Shown here one piece after another: positions 1 through 5,917 of a stretch of 8,491 bases of DNA. A program made the position numbers and the translations under genes. The DNA comes from CAYHGV01 sp964356135. GTDB taxonomy: Bacteria > Hydrothermota > Tepidihabitantia > CAYHGV01. Numbering within the stretch: position 1 is the stretch's first letter; each line of letters opens with the position of its first letter. The notes below the pieces were generated by a model that saw nothing but the letters and a program-made list of their open reading frames with translations, was not told where the DNA came from and ran no database searches. The stretch lies in assembly GCA_964356135.1 (NCBI GenBank), contig CAYHGV010000110.1, positions 1 through 8,491 on the forward strand. Direction: 5' to 3'.

Positions 1-369
1 ATTGACGAACACCGCCAGGGTCGTTATCACCTGGACTACGCTGCCCGCTTTCGCCCAGAACGATGCCGGCACGACCACGACATCACCGGGCATCAAAAAA
101 AAGACATCGCCTCTACCCATCGCCTTTTTCAAATTGATTTTTATCGCTTTGCTTTCCACTCCCCGGATCACCTTCACCCTGGTCAAATCCGCGCTCGATG
201 TCGGTCCGCCCGCGGTTGAAATGAGCTCGATGATGTCCGGGCTGCTGATCAGGTTATAGACCCCGGGTTGTTTCACCTCGCCCCAGACATAAACCTTGGT
301 CGCCGCTTCGTCGCCAATCGTCGACCCCTGCATCTGGCTGAAGATAATGAGCATCGACACTAAAAACAT
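1..369 (-). CDS. SLBB-domain protein of the polysaccharide-export type, 3' end outside window (partial)
   Basis: Reading the minus strand from an ATG at 369 gives 123 codons with no stop before the window edge. A short hydrophobic start (MFLVSMLIIFSQMQG) looks like a signal peptide or membrane anchor. It is followed at about residues 25-101 by an SLBB-like unit: a strand with VYVWGEVKQPGVY (27-39), then an IIELISTAGGPT helix and turn, a VKVIRG strand, and the closing MPGDVVVVP (93-101). SLBB units occur in outer-membrane polysaccharide export proteins (Wza/KpsD group) and in other ligand-binding envelope proteins. Only one unit is visible and no N-terminal Poly_export domain is present, so this is a short SLBB protein rather than a full Wza. 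A perfect AGGAGG (373-378) three bases upstream fixes the start. It lies 28 bases after the small membrane gene and is probably cotranscribed with it. The residues after 105 are hydrophobic and may be a membrane tail. Confidence 0.8.
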   Translation of the reverse strand, partial: MFLVSMLIIFSQMQGSTIGDEAATKVYVWGEVKQPGVYNLISSPDIIELISTAGGPTSSADLTRVKVIRGVESKAIKINLKKAMGRGDVFFLMPGDVVVVPASFWAKAGSVVQVITTLAVFVN

Positions 370-372
370 ATT

Positions 373-378
373 CCTCCT
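373..378 (-). promoter_or_regulatory. Shine-Dalgarno of the SLBB gene
   Basis: AGGAGG on the minus strand, three bases before the ATG at 369. It decides the start of a reading frame that is cut by the window edge. Confidence 0.75.
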
Positions 379-397
379 TTAGCTGACCGAAAAATTC

Positions 398-781
398 CTA
401 TCCGCCGATGGTTATATTAAAGAGTAAAATGATAAGTGCCACCAACCAGATCGCGGTCGCTCCAATCGGCATAAGATAGCAATAGACAACTTTTCCACCA
501 TCCCACAGTTTAGCAAAACTTTCTTCTTTGGCAAGTCTCTGATAGATGGAACGCAATACGCACCATCCGCTCGTCCCTAAATAAATCCACAGTCCTCCCA
601 GACCGAGACCGACGAAAAGAATAAATAACGAGAGTACCGAGCGCCATTGAGCGCCGGTGAATGACAGTAACAAGAGACTGTTGACGACGAGCAAGCCGAG
701 TGTCCGGTAAGCCAAAAGTCTATTCTCGCCGTTCCAGAGCTTAACCAGGAGCTCACTGTTTTCCATTTTTTCACTTCCCAT
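398..781 (-). CDS. small three-helix membrane protein, unknown function
   Basis: A 127-residue protein that I do not recognise. The first 25 residues are polar and charged. Three hydrophobic stretches follow, at about 27-43 (LGLLVVNSLLLLSF), 49-69 (LSLFILFVGLGLGGLWIYLG) and 100-121 (MPIGATAIWLVALIILLF). Between the second and third lies a basic, soluble-looking loop (RSIYQRLAKEESFAKLWDGG). The frame is open back to 829, but the first 16 codons of that longer version are encoded by a low-complexity repeat. AGGAGG at 786-791 points to the ATG at 781. The gene lies 161 bases after the permease gene and 28 bases before the SLBB gene. It is more likely a partner of the SLBB protein or of the envelope than of the peptide cluster, but no sequence motif settles this. 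Confidence 0.7.
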   Translation of the reverse strand: MGSEKMENSELLVKLWNGENRLLAYRTLGLLVVNSLLLLSFTGAQWRSVLSLFILFVGLGLGGLWIYLGTSGWCVLRSIYQRLAKEESFAKLWDGGKVVYCYLMPIGATAIWLVALIILLFNITIGG

Positions 782-785
782 ATCT

Positions 786-791
786 CCTCCT
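786..791 (-). promoter_or_regulatory. Shine-Dalgarno deciding the start of the small membrane protein
   Basis: AGGAGG with a four-base spacer to the ATG at 781. The longer open frame reaching 829 has repeat DNA upstream of it and no comparable site, so 781 is preferred. Confidence 0.75.
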
Positions 792-800
792 TGTTTTATC

Positions 801-845
801 TTTTGCATTTTCCATTTTGCACTTTTCATTTTGCATTATTCATTG
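801..845. repeat. A-part of composite low-complexity repeat, copy 1 (ATGCAAAATG-like)
   Basis: Plus-strand tract made of variants of TTTTGCAT, TTTCCAT and TTTTCAT; on the minus strand these read as AAAATGCAAAATGG-like words. It sits directly upstream of the small membrane gene and adjoins the 7-base-period tract at 856-942. The same pair of tracts, in the same order, occurs at 1815-1899. Confidence 0.7.
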
Positions 846-855
846 TCTCTTTTTT

Positions 856-942
856 CGCCTTACGCTCTACTCCCTACGCCTTACGCTTTTCTCTTTATGC
901 CTACTGCTTACTCCTTACTGCCTACTCTTTTTCGCCCTACTC
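856..942. repeat. B-part of composite repeat, copy 1 (degenerate 7-base period, GTARGG-like)
   Basis: On the minus strand this is a run of degenerate 7-mers such as CAGTAAG, GAGTAAG and CAGTAGG, then CGTAAGG and CGTAGGG. It begins right after the permease stop codon (943-945), so it fills the gap between that gene and the next. The units vary too much for a CRISPR array and there are no spacers. It resembles the degenerate GTAAGG/GTAGGG short tandem tracts found between genes in many environmental bacterial genomes. Confidence 0.75.
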
Positions 943-1743
943 TTAATAATACGCCAGCGTCCCATCCGCCTTCGCCTTCCGCAATGCCAGCTTAAAAATC
1001 AAAACGCTCAGTGGGACTAAGACAATCGCGAAAAGCGCCAGCACTCCGATATCGCCTGCCACGTCTGCCAGCCGGGCGGAATGCAAAAGGCACTTCCTCA
1101 TTCCCCGTAACGCATAGGTCAGGGGGAAAAACCAGGAAATCTTCTGTAACCAGCCGGGCAGAATGCTGACCGGATACAACACTCCTCCCAGCAGTCCGGA
1201 AATACCTGAATAGACCCAGCTCACCGGGTCGCCCCGTTTAAACACCATCACAAAGCTGGCGGAAATAATACCCAAACTGGCAAACGACACGATGGTCAAA
1301 ATCATGATGATGAGACCGCCGAAGACATTTGCACCGGCAAAATTCACCCCCAGGATAATTCCGAGCACAAAATAGCACGCCACCCGGACTGTGGTAAAAA
1401 TAAACGGATAAACCGAAGAAGCGAACAACAGCGCCGGTAAACTGGTTTTCGTTACGAGCAGCGGCTCGAGCGTCCCGGTCGATTGGCCTTCCCGAATCGT
1501 TGACGAAAAGGCGCTGAGTGCGGTCATTAGGTAATCGGAGAATGCAACCCCGATTAAGACAAACGGAAAGTATTTACCGCCGTAGGATTCAAGACCCGTA
1601 ACCTGATTGCCGGTAAAGAGCCGCGAAAGAAAATAAAAGGAGGCAATCGAAAATAAAATGCCAAACAGGGTGAAGAGGTAATTAAGTTTGTAACTCGCCG
1701 CATTCCGAAAATCCCGGCGCAGAAATGCAAAAACCGCTCTCAT
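943..1743 (-). CDS. ABC-2 type transporter permease
   Basis: A 266-residue integral membrane protein with about six hydrophobic segments, near residues 21-41, 59-79, 104-131, 140-167, 177-194 and 233-253. Two features are typical of the ABC-2 (drug/polysaccharide/antibiotic exporter) family. One is the amphipathic REGQSTGTLEPLL segment after the second helix (84-96), the expected ATPase-contact region. The other is the GGVLYPVSILPGWLQKISWFFPLTYALRGMR stretch, read here in pieces from GVLYPV (187-192) to FPLTYALR (206-213). With the ATPase encoded just upstream it should form an exporter; the cargo could be the mature peptide or an envelope component. There is no peptidase domain, so it is not a leader-cleaving peptide exporter. 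No clear Shine-Dalgarno precedes the ATG at 1743, and a small hairpin lies just before it. The gene is bracketed by two copies of a composite repeat. Confidence 0.9.
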   Translation of the reverse strand: MRAVFAFLRRDFRNAASYKLNYLFTLFGILFSIASFYFLSRLFTGNQVTGLESYGGKYFPFVLIGVAFSDYLMTALSAFSSTIREGQSTGTLEPLLVTKTSLPALLFASSVYPFIFTTVRVACYFVLGIILGVNFAGANVFGGLIIMILTIVSFASLGIISASFVMVFKRGDPVSWVYSGISGLLGGVLYPVSILPGWLQKISWFFPLTYALRGMRKCLLHSARLADVAGDIGVLALFAIVLVPLSVLIFKLALRKAKADGTLAYY

Positions 1744-1750
1744 GACTCAA

Positions 1751-1764
1751 CCATTAGTAAATGG
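1751..1764 (-). other. small hairpin just upstream of the permease start
   Basis: CCATT/AATGG arms (1751-1755 and 1760-1764) with a four-base loop lie seven bases before the permease ATG, where a Shine-Dalgarno would be expected but is not seen. A five-pair stem is weak and may be chance. Confidence 0.25.
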
Positions 1765-1814
1765 CGATTGCTCCAGCCCCTTCGCCCAATAGCAGCAAGA
1801 AGCGGTATTTTCCC

Positions 1815-1846
1815 GATTTTACATTTTTCATTTTATTTTTATATTT
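1815..1846. repeat. A-part of composite repeat, copy 2
   Basis: AT-rich tract with ATTTTACATTTTTCATTTTA on the plus strand, a diverged relative of the tract at 801-845. It lies in the 133-base gap between the ATPase and permease genes. Confidence 0.6.
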
Positions 1847-1854
1847 CCCCTCGC

Positions 1855-1899
1855 TTTTCGCCCTACTCCATACGCCCTACGCCTTACTCCCCACTCCCT
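1855..1899. repeat. B-part of composite repeat, copy 2, running into the ATPase gene
   Basis: On the minus strand it contains GGAGTAAG-, GCGTAGGG- and GGAGTAGGG-like units, the same 7-base-period family as 856-942 and in the same orientation. It overlaps the last seven codons of the ATPase: the units encode GVGSKA and the TAG stop at 1877-1879. Confidence 0.7.
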
Positions 1900-2653
1900 T
1901 AACCGCTTTTTCAAAGACCTCCAACAGCGAGTGCCTGCCATTATCGGTCACTTCTCCAATCGACCCGCCCGCCTTTATCCGTCCCCGGTCAATAATCACC
2001 AGCCGGTCGGCTAATGATGCCGCTTCGTCTAAATTATGGGTTGCGAGCACAATCGTCTTCCCTTCTTTAACCAACCCTTTCAAGAAACCCCGGATCCGCT
2101 CGGCGGTTAAAGGGTCTAAACTTTTCGTCGGTTCATCAAAGAAGATAATCGACGGCGAACCGAGCAGAGCCCGGGCGATAACCAGCATCTGCCGTTCACC
2201 GGTCGAATAGGTGCCGACCGGCCGGTCTGCCAACGATAAAAGTCCGGTCACCTCCAAAACCCGCACCACCCCTTCTCTGCCCACATCGTTCAATGCTGCG
2301 AAAAACTCCAGATTCTGCCGACCGGTCAGCCGATAGTAAAAACTCCACTCCGAGCCCAAAGCGAAACCGATCGAATCTTTTGCCCGGTTAGGAGAACCAA
2401 CAACACTCCAGCCATTCACCCACGCCTCGCCTTCGGTCGGCAGCACCAGGGTAGTGAGAATCTTGATCAAGGTCGTCTTACCTGCACCATTCGGTCCTAA
2501 CAGACAGAAGAGTTCACCGTGGTTGACGAAAAGGTCAACTCCATCCAGCGCCGCAATCGTTTTGCGCCTGAAAAACTGGGTAAAAACATCCTTGTAGCTT
2601 TTCACTACCGGATACCGTTTTTTCAGTCCGCGGACTTCAATTGCGTATCCCAT
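1877..2653 (-). CDS. ABC transporter ATP-binding protein
   Basis: A 258-residue nucleotide-binding subunit. Walker A is GPNGAGKT (53-60). The signature loop is the non-standard STGER (150-154). Walker B is IIFFDEP (169-175), the D-loop is SLDP (178-181) and the switch histidine is H206 in LATHN. The Q-loop region reads GFALGSEWSFYYRLTGRQNL, without the usual glutamine after the strand; this variant is known in ABC-2-linked ATPases that carry a GERxxYWRLTGRxNL-like stretch. It should energise the permease encoded 133 bases downstream. The start is the ATG at 2653, preceded by AAGGTGG. It overlaps the nucleotidyltransferase gene by 17 bases, which suggests coupled translation and ties the transporter to that operon. 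The extreme C-terminus is encoded by repeat DNA. Confidence 0.92.
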   Translation of the reverse strand: MGYAIEVRGLKKRYPVVKSYKDVFTQFFRRKTIAALDGVDLFVNHGELFCLLGPNGAGKTTLIKILTTLVLPTEGEAWVNGWSVVGSPNRAKDSIGFALGSEWSFYYRLTGRQNLEFFAALNDVGREGVVRVLEVTGLLSLADRPVGTYSTGERQMLVIARALLGSPSIIFFDEPTKSLDPLTAERIRGFLKGLVKEGKTIVLATHNLDEAASLADRLVIIDRGRIKAGGSIGEVTDNGRHSLLEVFEKAVKGVGSKA

Positions 2654-3761
2654 GAACCACCTTCTTGACAGTTTTCAATAGCCGGTACGAACTACCGGCA
2701 GCTAACCCATAGCGCTGGGCGATATCGGTCGAATAGGTAGTTCCCAGCCGCCCAACAATCCTCACCGTATCCAGGAGCGAATCGTTGGTGAGCATTCGCA
2801 TCCAATCAAAAAAAATTTTCACCGAGTTGTGGTGCCGACCATAAATAATTGTCTTCCGGTTGATGAAACGTTCGACCAGCCAGGTGCGCATTCGTACCGG
2901 ACGAAGCTCCTTCATTACCGATGCCGGAACCGGCGCTCGTAACAGGAGAGCGGCAAAGCGGAGGGCGAAGTAGAGACCGGTCCGCTGTCCGGCAGCGTCC
3001 GCCTGCTTGATGATATGGTGCCAATCAACATCCGGGAAGCGGACGATGGTTTCGGTCAGGTCAGCATAGAGTTTGAGCGAACGATAGCCGTGCAGCCGCT
3101 GCTGAATTGCCAAATAAAAAACGAGGTCTGCCGGCGCAAGGGTGTAAATCTCGCACCCATTGAACCGCCTCCGAATCGCCCGCTGCCAGACCGGCATCAT
3201 ATCGAGTTTCCGTGGCTGGGCAAGATAAAAATTCCAATGGACTTCCAGGAAATAACCGACACCGGCACCTTCTCGAACATACGGTCGGTGACGACCATGC
3301 TGACCGAAATCTTCGGAATACCCTTTGTCCAGCGGCCGATAGCCGCATTCCCCGAGCAACTCAGTCACCCTCCCTAAGTCCTCTTCCTTAACCAAGAGGT
3401 CAATATCGGTCGTCGGGCGCAATCCGATATCCCCTTGCACCAGTTCTGCGAAATGGACTCCTTTCAGCGGTATCACCGGCACCCCGGCATGATTGAACCG
3501 GTTGATGACCTCATTAGACCGGTGAGCGAGTCGAAGGTTCAAACTCGTCGTCGCAAGGTAGGCATTACGCAGCCGCTCCGAGATCGCCGACGGGACCATC
3601 GGACCAAAGGTCTTCAGCTTTTGGTAGACACGGGGAATGAGCTGGTGCACGTAAGCGAGCTTCATAAAGCCGTTCCAGTCGAAGGTTTCGGTGCAAAACA
3701 GAGCCTTCGCTTCACCCGGGTAATTTCCCCCAATCCACAACAGCAGCTGTTCTTCGTTCAT
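2637..3761 (-). CDS. nucleotidyltransferase-fold protein (PF14907-like)
   Basis: A 374-residue protein matching the uncharacterised nucleotidyltransferase family often annotated as NTP_transf_5. The core is IPLKG (97-101), then GLRPTTDIDLLV (113-124), which holds the metal-binding pair D119/D121, and EVHW (173-176), whose glutamate is a good candidate third carboxylate. The remainder is helical and basic. From memory, members of this family recur in RiPP loci (for example some lasso-peptide clusters) and in polysaccharide loci, but no substrate is established here. It could nucleotidylate or otherwise modify the peptide, a small molecule or a partner protein. It is the first gene after the 157-base gap following the second SPASM gene. 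The ATG at 3761 has no strong Shine-Dalgarno. Its last codons overlap the ATPase start. Confidence 0.85.
   Translation of the reverse strand: MNEEQLLLWIGGNYPGEAKALFCTETFDWNGFMKLAYVHQLIPRVYQKLKTFGPMVPSAISERLRNAYLATTSLNLRLAHRSNEVINRFNHAGVPVIPLKGVHFAELVQGDIGLRPTTDIDLLVKEEDLGRVTELLGECGYRPLDKGYSEDFGQHGRHRPYVREGAGVGYFLEVHWNFYLAQPRKLDMMPVWQRAIRRRFNGCEIYTLAPADLVFYLAIQQRLHGYRSLKLYADLTETIVRFPDVDWHHIIKQADAAGQRTGLYFALRFAALLLRAPVPASVMKELRPVRMRTWLVERFINRKTIIYGRHHNSVKIFFDWMRMLTNDSLLDTVRIVGRLGTTYSTDIAQRYGLAAGSSYRLLKTVKKVVHGIRN
2657..2663 (-). promoter_or_regulatory. Shine-Dalgarno of the ABC ATPase inside the nucleotidyltransferase gene
   Basis: AAGGTGG on the minus strand, three bases before the ATG at 2653 and within the last codons of the upstream gene. 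It supports the overlapping start. Confidence 0.55.
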
Positions 3762-3882
3762 CGAATTATCTAATGACTTAATGACCCAATCATCAGAAGT
3801 TTTTAAAGACCTTGTCTCGTATTTAAAACCGCCAAATTTTTAATAGGTTTACAACAAAACAGCCATCCATCATACGGTTGGG

Positions 3883-3917
3883 TGGATTTCGTGCTTTCGC
3901 TCTTTCGTGTTTTCGTG
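3883..3917. repeat. ACGAAA-type degenerate short repeat
   Basis: On the minus strand, variants of CACGAAA, AGCGAAA and CACGAAAG repeat at roughly seven to eight bases immediately after the stop codon of the second SPASM gene. They form a third low-complexity family, distinct from the two in the composite repeats. The rest of the 3762-3918 gap is AT-rich with no convincing gene, promoter or terminator. Confidence 0.55.
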
Positions 3918-3918
3918 A

Positions 3919-5076
3919 TCATTTTTTCAGTCTCGGAACCCTTTTCGGTTTGATCGTCTTCTTCTTCTTCCCAAGCATCTCTGTCCGGGCATGGGCAACC
4001 GCGCAAAAATAGTCGACCGGCAGGTCGAGCTCGCCCGTCTCAAGATGGGCATGTGCCGGACACCACATACAGAGGTTCACTAACCCGCACCCCTGACAAC
4101 GCTCGACGAACTCTCTCCGTGTAGATCGCATAGCGAGAACCAGGGGAACGAACCGTCGCCAGGCATCGGTCAGACTGCCACCGCGCAAATCGTACACGCA
4201 ATCCCTCTGCCAGAGCGAAGAACAGAGCCGAAACAAACCGTTATAACTGACGCAGAAGCTGAATCGACCGGCACTGCAGTAAAAAATATGGTCGCAGTCG
4301 GTCGATTGTCCTTCTGGTAGTATCAGACTATCACACCCTTTTTCCAGAGCCTGAAACCGTTCCCGGTCAGACCGTTCCAGCGTAACAATCTCATCTGCCG
4401 TCAGTCTCTCCGCTTGAATTTCCTTATTTCTTTTCTCATTACCATCAAATCTCAGGTGTAAAAACGGGTCGAACCGAAAATAGTCTCTGGTTCGCTGCCG
4501 GCAAAAACGGGCGATCGCCGGTAGTTCGGGGAGATTGGAGCGCAGCGCCATCGCTTTGAGCCGAACCTTGATGCCGTTTTTCAAAAGCAGGTCCAACCCC
4601 CGCCTGAAAGCGGCGAAGGAACCTCGCCTGCGCGTCACCCGCTCGTAGGTCGCTTGGGTTACTCCATAGACCGAAACTTCTATGTTGCGCGGCGGATAGG
4701 TTTTAAAAAGTTCGATCTGCTTTCGGGTCACCATCGTCGCATTGGTGAAAACCGAAACCAACAGTCCGAGTTGTTTGAGCGAAAGGTAAATATCATCAAA
4801 ATCGGGTCTGAGTAGAGGCTCGCCGCCGGTGAGCGTGCAGTGCAAAGCGCCGAGCGCCACCGCTTCCTCTGCTATCGTCCGTATCTCTTCGACCGAAAGT
4901 TCCTCTCGTTTGGCATTCTTATCCTTCGCCGGCAGATTACCGTAACAGTGGAGGCAGTCAAGATTGCACCGGGCAGTGACCTCAAGGTCAAACTGAATCG
5001 GAATTCTTCTCTTATCCGCATCCTGATAAATACGAAAATTCGCGAGCGAGAGTTTCGAAACCCGGGAATGTTTCAT
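3919..5076 (-). CDS. radical SAM/SPASM peptide-modifying enzyme (copy 2 in transcription order)
   Basis: A 385-residue enzyme. The radical SAM cluster motif is CNLDCLHC (C37, C41, C44), in the context CLHCYGNLPAKD. It is followed by the SAM-binding TGGEPLL (83-89) and a VSVYG strand (134-138). The C-terminal SPASM domain has eight cysteines (C267, C275, C285, C327, C330, C336, C339, C358) that can bind two further [4Fe-4S] clusters. SPASM enzymes make thioether or carbon-carbon links, epimers or decarboxylations on ribosomal peptides. The reaction here is unknown. The protein aligns end to end with the SPASM enzyme at 7307-8485. The C-terminus is a lysine-rich tail (KKKKTIKPKRVPRLKK) that the paralogue lacks. 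The ATG at 5076 lies four bases after the peptidase stop and gives the same N-terminal length as the paralogue. A TTG at 5133 would extend the frame into the peptidase gene and is not favoured. Confidence 0.93.
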   Translation of the reverse strand: MKHSRVSKLSLANFRIYQDADKRRIPIQFDLEVTARCNLDCLHCYGNLPAKDKNAKREELSVEEIRTIAEEAVALGALHCTLTGGEPLLRPDFDDIYLSLKQLGLLVSVFTNATMVTRKQIELFKTYPPRNIEVSVYGVTQATYERVTRRRGSFAAFRRGLDLLLKNGIKVRLKAMALRSNLPELPAIARFCRQRTRDYFRFDPFLHLRFDGNEKRNKEIQAERLTADEIVTLERSDRERFQALEKGCDSLILPEGQSTDCDHIFYCSAGRFSFCVSYNGLFRLCSSLWQRDCVYDLRGGSLTDAWRRFVPLVLAMRSTRREFVERCQGCGLVNLCMWCPAHAHLETGELDLPVDYFCAVAHARTEMLGKKKKTIKPKRVPRLKK

Positions 5077-5080
5077 TGCC

Positions 5081-5533
5081 TTAGCTGCCGGCGAGTATTT
5101 TGACCAACCGCCCCAGCGGACCAAAAAGCCCAATCAACCCCAGGCGCGAGAAAAAAGCGATGACCACCCGTTCCGGTCCTAAACCGACTGCGATTTTTCT
5201 ATGGTTTCGTTCCACTGATTTGACGCGACCGATGATATCTTCTTTCCGGGCACGACAGTCGATGGGCGCAGTCCTATCGCCTTTTATCAAATAGCAACCA
5301 TTTCTTCGCCCGACCACTCGATGAATGATAAGTTTCTTTTTTTCAGGATGAATGCAGGCAACCACATCCCCCAGTCGGGGGAATGAACGACGAAACGGCG
5401 AAATCGTGACCCAATCGCTCCCTTTGATAAACGGCGACATACTCGAACCACTGGCTTGAAATTTCAACTCCCCGCCGCGGCTGAGCACCGCCTGCAGTAA
5501 TTGAGAAAGTTCAAAGCCGGAAATTTTGAGCAT
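5081..5533 (-). CDS. S26/S24-type serine peptidase (signal-peptidase-like)
   Basis: A 150-residue protein with the signal-peptidase fold signature. FQASGSSMSPFIKGSDWV (25-42) carries the predicted nucleophile S31 before Met, and PRLGDVVAC (52-60) follows. IIHRVVGR (69-76) has H71 where bacterial type I signal peptidases have lysine; a Ser/His arrangement is known in SipW/ER-type signal peptidases. YLIKGDRTAPID (81-92) supplies D86 and D92. There is no N-terminal transmembrane helix, but a hydrophobic, glycine-rich C-terminus (about 123-148) may associate with the membrane. In this setting it could cut the leader from the 67-residue peptide. That is inference from position; short S24/S26 proteins also occur beside PqqD-like and nucleotidyltransferase genes in other loci. 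The gene lies 21 bases after the PqqD gene and four before the SPASM gene. Confidence 0.85.
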   Translation of the reverse strand: MLKISGFELSQLLQAVLSRGGELKFQASGSSMSPFIKGSDWVTISPFRRSFPRLGDVVACIHPEKKKLIIHRVVGRRNGCYLIKGDRTAPIDCRARKEDIIGRVKSVERNHRKIAVGLGPERVVIAFFSRLGLIGLFGPLGRLVKILAGS

Positions 5534-5554
5534 CGGTTATCAAAAAAACAAGAG

Positions 5555-5878
5555 CTACCGTTTTGACGCTTCGGTCAGCATCTTTCTCTTAAGCAGCTCC
5601 CGGACTAAACCGACCACATCCTTTTTGACCACTTCGGTCGGCGTTCGATACCGGGTCGACAACTCGTTGACTATCTCCCCCAAACGCCTTTTTCCGTCAA
5701 GCTTCCGCCAGATAACTTTGGCAGTCTCATTAAGCGTAAAAAGCTCTTCCTCGGCAGTTCCAATCCCCGCCACCAGCGGGACAATAATAATCTCTCCATC
5801 AATCTCCCGCGAAACGATATCCTCGGAGTGGACGAATACGGCATTAAGAATCGTTACCTTACCTTTCTTTTTCTTCAC
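5555..5878 (-). CDS. PqqD-like peptide chaperone (RiPP recognition element)
   Basis: A 107-residue protein that fits the PqqD family. A beta-rich first half contains SREIDGEIIIVPL (23-35). A helical second half contains LFTLNETAKVIWRKLDGKRRLGEIV, read here in pieces as LNETAKVIW (49-57), LDGKRRLGEIV (60-70) and the closing LVRELLKRKMLTE (91-103). PqqD-like proteins bind the leader of a precursor peptide and present it to a radical SAM enzyme. As a stand-alone protein it could serve both SPASM enzymes. The start is GTG at 5878: AGGAGG at 5884-5889 is spaced five bases from it, while the out-of-frame ATG at 5880 meets TGA at once. An extra lysine-rich N-terminus (KKKKGK) precedes the domain. 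It lies 39 bases after the methyltransferase gene. Confidence 0.9.
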   Translation of the reverse strand: MKKKKGKVTILNAVFVHSEDIVSREIDGEIIIVPLVAGIGTAEEELFTLNETAKVIWRKLDGKRRLGEIVNELSTRYRTPTEVVKKDVVGLVRELLKRKMLTEASKR

Positions 5879-5883
5879 ATGCT

Positions 5884-5889
5884 CCTCCT
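5884..5889 (-). promoter_or_regulatory. Shine-Dalgarno deciding the GTG start of the PqqD-like gene
   Basis: AGGAGG, five bases before GTG at 5878. An ATG overlaps this start codon two bases upstream but reads ATG-TGA, so GTG must be the working start. Confidence 0.7.
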
Positions 5890-5917
5890 TTCCAGTATCT
5901 GCGCGTCGTTCACCGGT

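Noticed and set aside
2..259. Plus-strand reading frame of 85 codons
   Set aside because: It is the antisense of the SLBB gene, which has a signal-like start, domain pattern and perfect Shine-Dalgarno on the minus strand.
782..829. Sixteen-codon N-terminal extension of the small membrane protein
   Set aside because: It is encoded by low-complexity repeat, contains the AGGAGG itself, and lacks its own ribosome site.
801..942. CRISPR array
   Set aside because: The units are 7-8 bases, degenerate and contiguous, with no spacers and no cas genes nearby.
3015..3377. Plus-strand frames opposite the nucleotidyltransferase, and similar frames opposite other genes
   Set aside because: They have no recognisable domains and no ribosome sites, and they lie opposite genes with clear family motifs.
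5077..5133. TTG start giving a 404-residue SPASM protein
   Set aside because: It overlaps the peptidase gene by 53 bases. The ATG at 5076 lies just after the peptidase stop and matches the paralogue's N-terminal length.
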